From assembly GCA_003117195.1 (NCBI GenBank), contig BDSI01000028.1, forward strand, positions 186,001 to 250,000: a DNA stretch of 64,000 nucleotides, given 5' to 3'. The stretch is from Eudorina sp. 2006-703-Eu-15. Taxonomy: Eukaryota; Chlorophyta; Chlorophyceae; Chlamydomonadales; Volvocaceae. The first letter of the stretch is position 1. Every line of letters starts with the position of its first letter. The notes beneath the pieces were generated by a model. That model had not been told where the DNA came from. It saw only the letters and a list, made by a program, of their open reading frames with translations, and did no database searches. Positions 1-9,837 of the stretch are shown here, piece after piece. The position numbers were made by a program, and so were the translations under genes.

Positions 1-547
1 GTTCTTCGACTCGCGACGCAAAGGCGTGTGGGTCTTACGCACGAGCGTCTCCACCCGGCCCCATGCGACAAGAGGAAGTAGCCTTGATGCCTGTGAGCAG
101 TAGCTCTTCATTGCTTGGCGTGCATTCTGATCCGTAGTATACGTCCTTGCACGAACCCGCTGTGGACTGCATTCGCTTGGTGAGCCGCCGGACCCTCTCC
201 ACGCTCACACCGGCCATCCTCAGGTTGTACTTACTGCCGCCCTCGGGTCAGGCCCAAGGAGTGCCGGGCCGGAGCAGCGACGACGGCCTCCCACTCATTG
301 CGGTGCGAGGGGCTGAGGGCGGTGTCGGCGTGCTTGATTCGCCCGCCGCGTATGCGGCACGGAATGGCTGTCGCTCGATAACTGCGCCGGTGCAAGCTTA
401 TCTGGTTCCGCACGTCAATTCCAAGCTTCAGCTTAGGGGACCCCGGCCTCCGCATTTCTCAGTTCGCTGCGACGGAGTCCTGCTGTCACCTCGCCCTCCT
501 CATCAAGGCTTGCACCATTGTCCTATCGTTCGACTGGCTTTGCCCAG
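1..547. other. Window start; 5' part of the RimM gene not resolved
   Basis: This stretch should hold the 5' exons of the RimM-like gene on the + strand, because the first exon I can place (548) already encodes the end of the N-terminal RimM domain. I could not find a convincing exon with the expected Gly-rich start of RimM (VG-x-I-x-x-x-HG-like). The open frames here look like chance. The T/C-rich stretch just before 547 ends in CAG and serves as the acceptor of the next exon. Confidence 0.4.
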
Positions 548-2591
548 GTGACGTCCAGGGGGTTCAAGGCACGACCCGCCGGAAAGGGTACGGACACCTG
601 GATCTTGGCGCTGGCGGACGTAACGACCATGACGCAGGTATGGGTGTTTGCGCAGCCGCGCTGAAGCTTTGCCAAGCATCCAAGAGCAGCATCCGGGGTG
701 GAGCTGGTGGGGATGGAGCAACAGCGTCGCGGTCCGCGCGGGGCAGCTTCGCGTTGTCAACCTCCTTTTTTGCGGTGTCTGCCGGCGGCGAGGGCCTAGG
801 ATAAGCTCCCGCATTTTCGCGCGCCGCGCCCGACGCGGCGGTACAATGTGTTCCTCTGTGTTCGCCTCTCCGTTGCAGGCCGAGCTGCTCCGCGGCCACG
901 TGCTGTACTGCGCCGCCTCGGATCGCGACGCCCTCCGCGACCCAGATGAGTTCTACGTCACGGACATTATCGGCTGCACCGTCATTGACAAGGTGGGCGC
1001 CGATGGGTTGGGGGGCGCCACTGCCCATGGCACGAGTATATGTAACGGAACGCGCGCTGGTGCTGGCACGGCCGTCGACCGCGGACGCCCCCGCATGTGC
1101 AGCGAAGATGGGCGCCCGTGTGTCGTGTCCTGGGGACCTTCTGCAGGGGCAAGCATGCCGTTGGGGACCCGTTTTTCGATGTGCCGATAGCGCCCATGCG
1201 TCCCTGAAGGCCCTCTCTGGTGCGCACGCTGCACGGCGCGCTGTCCCTCCCTCCCCGCCCGTAGGCCAGCCGGCTCATGCTGGGCCTGGTGGTTGACGTG
1301 TACAGCGGCATGGGCACCCACGACACGCTGCGTGTCAAGCTGCGGGCCAACGAGGAGGACATCCGGCAGTCCAGGATCCGGTGAGGTTCAGCGGCTGCGG
1401 CGGGCCCTGGCCCTGGGTCGGGCGGGGTCGGGACCCCAGGCAGGGTCCTTGGATGGCAGCCAGTGGCTGTACATGTGCCTGCAGCTGGTCGAGGTGGACA
1501 CAAGTTCGGGCCCATTGTGGATGCGCCGTGTGGAGTCGCACGGGTGTTGGGAGTCGCACGGGTGTTGGAGTCGCACGGGTGTGAAATAACGGACGCGTTG
1601 TGTCGAGCGCCCAGATCGCACATCGAACCGTGCCGCGTGCGTACCGTTTCACCCATTCGCGGTGACGGCCCGCTCGCGTGCCCCGCCTGCGCGGCGTCCC
1701 GGTCCGCCCTCCGTGCTCTGCGCCGCAGCTACTGCATGATCCCCTTCGCCAAGGCCATATGCCCCGTGTTGGACCTGGCGAGCCGCACCCTGGAGGTGGC
1801 GCCCCCCGAGGGGCTCATGGATCTGGTGACGGTGGAGCGGCTGCGCAAGGTGAGGCTGGTTGGATGATGTGCGTTGGTGCGGTTGGCTTTACATACGGGT
1901 ATTGGATTGAGCGCGGCTTCATTGGGGGTTCCACCGCCGGATGCCAGGTGGGTAGCCCCGGGTCCTTGGAGTGGCGGTGGACGCCGCTAGACCGGAGTCA
2001 CAGCTCCCGCGCCTCGTTCCGTGCCCGGAGCGGTATACCCCGGTGCTTCTCCGACCAACGACAGGGACCGATCTCCTTGCAGATGCTTAGTTGTGCTTCG
2101 ACGTCCGCCGCTGCTCCATGTCCTCTTGCACGTTGCCCCACCTGTTGTGCCCTTATGCGCAGCCGCTATCCAAGGAGGCCATAGCCGCAAAGCTGGCGCA
2201 GCTGCGGGAGCTGCAGGCGAAAGAGGCACTGTTGCCGCCCTCTCCTGTCAAGGCCGACGACAGCGACGACGACGAAGATGATGGCGAGGACGAACAAGCG
2301 GCTGTGGCGTCGGCGTCGGCGAGAACGGGGCGACCATCAACGACAGCGGGGACTGCTAAACGGAGCACCGCGCCGCGATTGGGTCGAGTGCGGGATTCGT
2401 CGGGGTCACGGTCAACCAACGGGGACAGTGAGGGAGACGAGCGACCCGCGGGGACGTCGGACGGCGCCGGGCAAGAGGCGGATGAGGGAGAGGAAGGAGA
2501 GGAGACGCAGCAGGGCGGCGGTCTGAAGAGGCGTCGGCCGGGGCTGCGGCGCCGACCGGGCAGCTTGCGGTTGGGGCGGCGGCGGGAGTAG
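548..2591 (+). CDS. RIMM: RimM-like 16S rRNA processing / ribosome maturation factor, probably organellar (5' partial)
   Basis: RimM binds ribosomal protein uS19 and helps mature the head of the small ribosomal subunit; in algae and plants it is nuclear-encoded and usually goes to the chloroplast. Proposed exons are 548-637, 879-992, 1265-1380, 1729-1849 and 2163-2591, and the phases close at every joint. The first two encode the end of the N-terminal domain, including DTWILALADV followed by AELLRGHVLYC, the AEALRG-like motif of RimM. The PRC-barrel follows: DEFYVTDIIGCTVID, then GLVVDVYSGMGTHDTL, then MIPFAKAICPVLDL and LEVAPPEGLMDL, matching the family's LIPF and DPPEGL signatures in order. 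The last exon adds a tail of roughly 140 residues with acidic Asp/Glu runs and basic Arg-rich stretches, absent from bacterial RimM. Start codon and transit peptide are not seen. Family assignment is firm; the organelle is inferred. Confidence 0.85.
1532..1584. repeat. Three-copy 17-18 bp tandem repeat in a RimM intron
   Basis: The unit GAGTCGCACGGGTGTTG occurs three times in a row, the last copy diverging at its end. It lies inside the intron between the RimM exons ending at 1380 and starting at 1729. It is too short and GC-rich to suggest a gene. Confidence 0.8.
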
Positions 2592-3815
2592 GTGCGGTTT
2601 CAGCGTCTGGCAGGGTGCGATCTGGTCCAATGCCGGCGGTGGGGTCCAGCGCCTGCGTGTAGGCATGTCGCGAGTCCGGACTCCGGAGCGGCTGCGGTGA
2701 AGTGCAGGTTCCAACTTTTCGGCGGGTGCGGCTGATGCCGGGGGGGGGGTCTGTCGGTCTGACTGACGTGGCCAAGCAAGGGGAGGTCCTGCACAGAACT
2801 GGTGGGGCCACATGTGGACAGGTCTCAGTGGCCATTGAGTGGTGGTGTGGTCATGAATCCATCTTGCGGTGCGGCATGCGGTGATGCCGGTGCCGTTGGG
2901 GGTTCAGTGATCCAACAGCGGCTTAGCTTCGTGGCGGTCCCGTGCGGTCCGGATGTGGACGGGCAGCAATCTGGTTCACCTGGTTGCGGTGGCGCCCGTC
3001 GAGACGGCTATACACACCAGTCCGCGTCCCTCGGTGTCGCCAGCGTAGATTGCCTACTCCACACGTTACTCATCCGTGCGGATCATGATGTCGTCAAGTT
3101 CCGGTCGCACGCGATGGGCCTGCTGTGCAGGTGGCTTAGCGCCTGGTCGGTTTGGCTGAGCTTCCCCACGGATCTCGCACACCGCGATATCTTGAAGGCA
3201 GATGCCGCGCACATCTTTCCGCCAGGTCTACCATCGGCGTGACCCCATTGACGGTCTGTAGCTGATGGGGCATACCGGGCGGTGCACGTCTCTTTATAAT
3301 GAGACGAGACTCATGGCCACAGGATACAGCAACGTACGGATGTTACCGCCTTGGTTCCCGTGTCCAACCTACAAACACTACCACCCTTGGAGAAATCCTC
3401 AACATGCACCGTCGCACGCACTTGCACGCCGGATACTTGTAGCCCCCATGGACTGCTGCACAACCCGCCTGGCACACTGTCCAGCTAACCCATCTGTTCA
3501 CGCGCATCACAAAGAGGGAAGATCACACGGCGGCGGCCTGTCCGCCCCAAGGCTGGTGTGACCGTGTCACTGGAGGGCATCGCCTTCTGCTGTGGTTCCT
3601 CACACGCAACCCGTGGCCACATTCGAGTGGCCAGACCTCGGACCCGACGAGACGCGTTTGCACGTGGGCTACAGCCAACCGGCTCACGTGTTCTGCCCCA
3701 CCGCAGCGGCTGCGCATTCAGAACCTAAGTAGACACCTCGGGATCGATCCGTGCATCCGTCCCTCTGTCGCTGCAGTATCTCGTTAAGCGCCCCGTAATC
3801 CACACCTCCCCAGCC
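2592..3815. other. Intergenic between convergent RimM and ERCC1 genes
   Basis: This lies between the 3' ends of two convergent genes, so it holds both 3' UTRs. I see no conserved coding exon. The short open frames have no family features and no consistent splice context. Confidence 0.6.
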
Positions 3816-6800
3816 TCACAAGCGGTAGTCCTCGTCCCCGTCCGACACGTCGTCATCCCCCGCGGGCATCTGCGACATGAGCAGCTCCAGCATATGCTGC
3901 CGCCGCGCCTCATTGGGTCCGGAGCTGCTGCCGGGCACACCCCCCAGTGCTGAGGGCGCTCCCTCCTCTGCCTGAGGACCGCCCTCGCCCTGCTCTGCCG
4001 CATCCATGTCCGAGGACCCACCCTCCGGGCCTTCCCCGTCCTCCCACTCTCCTCCCTGATGCTCACCCCGGTCAGTGGCCAGCGAGCGGGACGGCCCCGC
4101 CGGTGCTTCAGCGGCACTCCCTTGCCGGGCAGCGGCGCCGTCTGCAGTCATCGAACCCGCCCTTGAAGCGCCAGCTGCAGCCCCTATCCCGGTCCGGTGT
4201 GCTTCCGTGCCCGCAGTCGCAGCCGCAGCCTTGGTTGAGGCGGCACGGCCCGCAGCGCTCCCGCCTGCATCGCGTCTAGGGCCCTCGGGGCCCACCGCCG
4301 CTGCGTCCACTGTTCGTGCTCCCGGAGCCGACGAAGGCCCCGATCCCGCCGCCCCCGTCATCTTGAGCTGCTTGCGGAAGGGCTCATGGAAAGCCTCCAT
4401 CAGGCGCCGGACCTGCCATGGAAAAATGGGCATAGACACACGGGTGAACGACACGTACTGGCAGCCGAAAGGCAGGCGTGCGTGATAGGCTAGGTGATAG
4501 GTGAACGACAGGTGAGCACGGGTTGATAAGGCCATCCGTTATCATACTGCACGTGCTGCACGGACCGCTACAGCAGCTGCGTCCGTTCAATCACAACGCT
4601 GTGCGCCGTGACTGCAGCCGCGTGGCCTCCGCTTCCTCACAGAGCCTCCAGGCTCCCGCTGTGGCAGAGCTACGGCCAGTGCCTGAACCTTCACGCTAGG
4701 TTACCAAGTTAAATTCGACTTCACCTCCGTCGCACCTTGGTGGGCCCTATGCCCGGGCAGGCCGAGAAGGTGTCCGGGTCGCTGCAGCGCATCATGGCTG
4801 CCAGGGAGCCGAAGCTGGTGCCCAGCGTGTGCGCGTCGGTGCGGTTGATGCCCCGCACCGACCCCGCCAGCACAGCGGCCAGGCGGCTCACGTAGTCGGG
4901 GTCCACCTTCTCCTGGATGGCCGACGCGGGCTTGGACTCGTAGCTCTTGTACGTCTCAAGCCACCGGGCGCACTCCTGCCACAGTGCCATCGGTGGGTAG
5001 GGATGGGTGGGTGGGTGAGTGTTACAGCGAAATGGAAGCCCAGAAGGCGAGAACGAAGCAGACCGTGGGTGGACGCAGCGCGCAAACGGGTTTGTAGTGT
5101 TGAGGTGATGTGAGGTGGCGCGGGCATCCTGGCAAGCAGCTGTGTGGCTTCTTGGGGTTTTGGGCTGAGGCTAGCGCTGCCCCTGCCATCGCTCCTCTGC
5201 TCCGCAAAAGCGCTGTCCGCATGCCCACAACCTGCAGCAGCGCCAGACCTACCCAGCGGCCAATCGATGCTCACGCCCCTCCCCTCCCCTGACCTCCCTC
5301 GCCCACCTCCGGGCTCCAGGCGCACACCAGCGTGCAGTCGCCCACCACCGCCGCCCGGGTGACCTCCCCCAGCGGCTTCACCACATCGTCCACGTCCACA
5401 TGCACCAGCAGCACCGTCAGGCGGAACAGCCGCTGCTGCTCGCGGATGCGGTGCAGGATGTACTCGGGGTGGAGGAGGTGGTACCTGCACCACCAGCGGC
5501 CAAGGGGAGGTTGCGAAGCGCACTGAACGTCAACTTGTATTTGTAACTGTTACAAGGCGGACCCGTATCCCGACCGGGTGTTCCAACGGGCCCAGATAGC
5601 TCGTAGGTGCCTCGTCTCATCAAGGCCGCACCAAGGACGGTGGTGGTGTAGGCCGGGGGCTAGGTCGCAGGACGGGCCCGCGCGTCGGCGGAGCAGCGCC
5701 ACAGACCCAGATGCAGCAGCCAGTGTGGGGGAAGGGCGGAGCTGCGACTAAGGTACCTGAGACTCAGGAACAGCGCGGCGGTGTTCTGACCCAGTTGGTA
5801 GTCCGTGACGATGTCGGCGAACTGCCAGCGCACGTTGCGGATGTGCTTGAGCACGGGGTTGCCCTGCTGCCGCCGGTTGACGAGCACCACGTTGGGCGGG
5901 GGCGCCGGCACGACGCCGCCGGCGGGAGCCTGCTGGGCGGGCGCGCAGGCGGGCCAAGGAAGCTCAGGCGTAAAGATGCTGGAGGCGCAGTCCTCGCCAT
6001 GCCAGAGGTGCAGTTCCAGAAGCGCACTGTCAGACGCCGCGGGCAGGGATCAGGGTTGCGGCATCTGATTTTTCCGCTGCCCGTGGCAGTGGGGGATGAG
6101 CCATCCCCTTGTGGGTCCGCTGTGACATTCATATCCACTGCGGGGTCTGGAGGCTCTTGGCCCCCTCTCCAGGTTCCTACAACAGCGCCCCTGGGGTAAC
6201 ATCAGATGTCATGGCCATCTGATCTGAGTGTGTGTGGAGCCACGTCAACGGCGTGCGCGCTGCTTCCTATCCCCGCAGCTATGCCGCCACTTCGCGGCAG
6301 TGCGTGCGTGTGCCCCAGCCCTCAGCTCGCCACGCGCCGCAGCAGTCGACGACACCTGCCGCGCACCTGCTGGCCCACGTAGCCACTCGAAGGCCGAGCG
6401 GCGCCCTGCGGCCATGGAGCAGACCTCGGCGGTCCGCCTGCGCCTGCGCCCACCCCAGGATGGCCGCCAGCTGCCCCACCGTTGCTTGATCCCGCGCCCC
6501 CGCTTCCGCCTCCGCCTCCGAAGCTCGCTACCCCTGGGTATGCGCCCGAGGGCCCGGGCCCCGCCGCTGCAGCGGGGCCCGGTGCCTGCCAAGCTGGGGC
6601 TGCTTGGTGGCCAGCCCTGCGTCAGCAGCAGTTCGGCGCAGGGGCAGCGCGTCAGTGTGCTGAGCCCGCTCCACCAGGGAAGGGGTGGAGACCGGGTGAG
6701 GGCCGATGACCTCGGCGGGTCGCAATCACGAGGGAGCATGAGGCCGGCCGTGAGCGAGAGTGTGTCTCGCTCTACATGGACGAGGGAAGACCTGTCAGGC

Positions 6801-7413
6801 GCGCCATGTCAGTGTGCACGTACCCGGCGGGTCCCGGAGGCCAGGGCGCTCCTGAGGGGGCCCCCGGGGCATAGGCGGGCGCCGCGGCTGGCGGTGGACC
6901 TGAGGGAGGCGCATACGGGCAATCCTACATCAGCATCTAGCCCAGTAACACCCCGCCTGCGACGTCGAAACGGGGAGGAGGCCAACGGGGCGGACCTCGA
7001 GGTTGTCATCGCTGGCGTGTCATGGTAAGCTAAACTCCGGACACAGTCTGAAGGGCTTCAGTCCTGACGGATGCGATGGATGCATTCGCACGTACCATGG
7101 ATGGGTGTGTTCCCGATACGTTTATTCATGGGACAGAATCGTGCATACAGGCGCGTACGGACCCGGAGGAGGGGGTCTGGCTGGCGCACCTCCTTGACCC
7201 TGCTGGTACTGTTGTCGAGGTGGTTGTTGTTGCTGTTCCTGCTGCTGCTGCTGCTGTTGCTGCTGACGAGCTGCTGCAACTAGTCCCGTGGGCCGGAATA
7301 AGATTGTTGGCGAGCTGGGCTGCTTTGCAGCCTGCACCTCCTGCCATGTTGGCAGTTGGAGGAGCGGACGCGCAGGTTGGCCGGAAGGAGGTGGATGCTG
7401 AGGTATCGGTCGC
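3816..7413 (-). CDS. ERCC1: ERCC1/RAD10 DNA excision repair subunit (start codon not placed)
   Basis: ERCC1 pairs with XPF to make the 5' incision in nucleotide excision repair and acts in crosslink repair and recombination. Exons in transcript order: 7149 to about 7413, 6824-6924, 6367-6616, 5757-5932, 5307-5484, 4736-4975, 3816-4412; the phases agree. The central domain runs NVVLVNRRQQGNPVLKHIRN, then DYQLGQNTAALFLSLRY and HLLHPEYI, ending LVHVDVDD and CTLVCAWSPE. The XPF-binding double helix-hairpin-helix follows: ARWLETYKSYESKPAS, GINRTDAHTL, then CPGIGPTK joined to VRRLMEAFHEPF. These match animal and plant ERCC1 almost position for position. Two features differ from family norm: the N-terminus is a long low-complexity region (poly-Gln, then Pro/Ala and Gly-rich exons), and about 185 residues follow HEPF, Ala/Gly-rich then acidic, ending in an Asp/Glu-rich tail. 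Identity is very firm; the 5' three exons rest on phase and composition. Confidence 0.93.
5543..5595. repeat. Dispersed 53-bp repeat, family B, copy 1 (ERCC1 intron)
   Basis: This 53-bp block matches 50548-50600 at 49 of 53 positions in the same orientation. Its core is ATCCCGACCGGGTGTTCCAA, and it begins GTAACTGTTACAAG. Read on the - strand it ends in GGGTCC, four variable bases, then TTGTAAC, like the family A repeats in this window. It sits in the ERCC1 intron between exons 5757-5932 and 5307-5484. A retrotransposon 3' end is an inference. Confidence 0.75.
6095..6132 (+). repeat. Dispersed retroelement-like 3' end, family A, divergent copy
   Basis: The block has CCATCCCC, a short loop and GGGTCC, then GCTGTGACATTCAT. 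This is the same order (CCC-rich arm, loop, GGGTCC, CTGTRAC, CATT-like tail) seen at 25421-25460 and elsewhere. It lies in an ERCC1 intron, opposite to the gene's strand. It is the most divergent copy. Confidence 0.5.
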
Positions 7414-8983
7414 CTGTCATATCACAGCAGGTATCACTGATAGCACAATATGCTAATGGCCTGAGCCAACTGGCGAAATTGCCTCACCCCGCTTCCTCCA
7501 CAAAGCTGAAATCCATCTTTTGCTAATCAATTAATTGAATGGGCATATATTCTAATACATTCTCAAATGCTTTGATCAATTATCATAATGACCCCGACGC
7601 AGAGCCCTCCCTGTAAACGCGCTAATGTATACCCTCTGATGTATACACTGTACTCCAAATTATATGACCAGACAAAATTGCCTGCATATCGGTCCACGAG
7701 GCTAACGGACGCGATTTCGCACATCATGCAGCGCACGCATCGCACATTTGACATTTCGTGTCACCGATACGCACCCATACGCACGATCGTCTAGTTTGAC
7801 CGTTGTAATTTGCTCAGCCTAATATTACACGGCATGGTATTACGCTGGAGGATTCTCTGATCCCACACTCTTCCCCCAGGCTGTTCCCCTTCACGTCAGT
7901 AGCACGTCCTGTTGCTTGAATATCATTCTAGTGTCGGTGAACATGGAATTTTGCTGGTTGACAGCAATAATAATGAGGACGGCGCAGCTAAGCGCTGCGG
8001 ACAAGGCGGCGGAGTCAGGGGAGTCTACCCACAGCCTCGACCGTACCGCGTCCAAGTATGTACGGTCCAGGTCTCCAGAAGTGGCAACGTTGGATGGACC
8101 AGTGCAATCGAGCACTTCAAACGCACGGATATTCTTTGCGCGCCCTCTCTAATAAGTCACTCTGACGACCCCGCCAGGAGCTCCCGTGCGGCCGAATATG
8201 TGGGCTATTACTCGACACCCGGCAAACCACCAACTGCATCGATTTCATTCGTAGCAAATTCCGCCTGGAGGAAGACACATTTACAGGTCCCCACATTATC
8301 CACTTTGCTGTCGCTGTTTGGCAAGGCAACGGTCGAGTGCAATCGACGCCGTCGCACCAGCACCCAAAGCAACCAACATCGCCTGCCGCCGTTGGTCCGC
8401 GAAACGCAGCCTATCGCCACTCCTCAAGACCAAACAGTACAAGCACCGATGTGGCTTGTAGACCTGCAGGTACTGCTGCTGTGCTTCATCATGCCGCCCG
8501 CCGGCAGGTGAGGGGGGCCGTCCCAGGTGGTTCCAAGCTGACGAGTTGGAGCGGTTGGAGGAGCCTTGGTACACAGGAAGCAGCCTAGGCAGCGCTCGAA
8601 GAATTGGCTAGTGTACATGCTCTTAGTGATGCAAGCGTAGCACCAAACAGCTTCCCGTTTCTGCAATACTTGCTTTGCGGACGGCCGTTTCCCTGAGCCT
8701 TTCGAAGCTCGGCGATGAACTCGCTGCGAAACGGCGCTGCCAGCAACGCGCTTGCTTGGGCGTTGCCGCTGCCATGGCAGCTGCGGCCGTCCCGGTGCCT
8801 CGTTAACCCATCAAGACCATCAGCTCAACGACATGTGGATGAAGCACATGTTATGGCGACATGATGGGGTCATGGGTGCACCTTCGCATCGATGGCTGGG
8901 GTCCGCGCGGGTGCCCATGCCTTGCCGGTGCTGGCCCATCCGCGCGGCTCAGGGGACGTGGCGCACACTGCCTTGGGTTGTCC
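7414..8983. other. Intergenic, AT-richer; no supported gene
   Basis: From about 7500 to 7850 the sequence is markedly AT-rich compared with the flanks, for example a TTAATTAATTG-type run near 7528. It separates the ERCC1 5' side from the first PMP3-like gene and probably contains both promoters and the missing ERCC1 start. Several open frames of 70-200 codons exist on both strands near 7900-8600, but none shows a recognisable motif or a run of phased splice sites. Confidence 0.5.
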
Positions 8984-9837
8984 ATGACGAGGTGTGGGGC
9001 GAAACCCCCGTTTGGTCGACTCCGTATCAGCTCCCCCGAACTTGCTCCTCCTCCGTCCGCCACCACGCCGTCCCGGCTCTGCCGCAGCCTGGCCATCAAG
9101 TATTTCTATGCGGGCCCGGCGGCCGCGGACATGGTGGACACGGACATCTGTCTCAACCTGCTGTTCACCTTCCTAGGCTTCGTGCCGGGTAGGCCAGGGT
9201 TGGTTGCCCGCACTAGACCCCCTCTCACGACTTCGGGTTTATTTCTTTTTTTCAATTTAACCCCCTCTCACGACCCTCTGGGCTTGATCCCGTCGGGCTT
9301 GATCCCGTCGGGCTGGCGCTGCGATCTTGCGAATGACCATGTAAGGCAACTGCTCGCGGTGAAGTCGACTTCCGCCCTCCAAAGCACGGCAACCAACTGC
9401 ATCCCAAGAGCTGCCGCAATAGGCAAGATTGTGTCATCTCAAGGTCGGACACGGCCGCGAGACGGGTTAGGAACGTCGTACCCTGCCCTTCGTGTGGTCT
9501 GCTCAAGCGGTCTGCCCAGTGGCCCCATCCGGCGGTGGTCCCTTGGCTGCTGCCCGCAGGCATCGCGCACGCGCTGTATCTGTTTGCCCGGCACAAGCGC
9601 TGGGAGGTGGCCCTGCTGGTCGACGCGACCTTCGTGTGGGTGCTGGTGCTGGTGGAGGGGCTGCTGGTGCGGCTGATGGGAGCGGTGCAGGTGGCGCGGC
9701 CGCCGGGAGGACCAGCTGGCGGGGGGCAGCAGCAGCAGCCGCCGCAAGGTCAGCACGGCTCACTGCCGCCCCAGCAGGGTCCCATGGGGCAGGAGCTGCA
9801 GGCAGGTGGGCAGCTGCCAATGCAGGGCCAGCAATAG
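8984..9837 (+). CDS. PMP3/RCI2 (UPF0057) family membrane protein with extra C-terminal membrane segment
   Basis: PMP3/RCI2 proteins are tiny two-helix proteolipids that affect membrane potential and salt or cold tolerance. Proposed exons are 8984-8991, 9088-9188 and 9560-9837, giving about 128 residues. The core is LAIKYFYAGPAAADMVDTD, then LNLLFTFLGFVPG joined to IAHALYLFARHK, which follows the family pattern (L-A-I, then N-L-L-T-x-x-G-Y-x-P-G-I-x-H-A-x-Y). The usual LPPLG in helix 1 is replaced by the less hydrophobic KYFYAGP. After the core comes a second hydrophobic stretch, VDATFVWVLVLVEGLLVRLM, and then a Gly/Gln/Pro-rich tail. Typical members stop soon after HAxY, at about 55 residues. 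The final intron interrupts the PG-I site in the same phase as in the paralogue at 13878. The eight-base first exon (MTS) is inferred from phase alone and is the weakest part. Confidence 0.7.

Noticed and set aside
6228..7028. 266-codon open frame on the + strand
   Set aside because: It is the shadow of ERCC1 low-complexity exons on the opposite strand, where phased splice sites and a Gly/Pro-rich reading make better sense.
7912..8511. 199-codon + strand frame
   Set aside because: No recognisable domain, no consistent splice sites, and the opposite strand also has frames here; not enough to call a gene.
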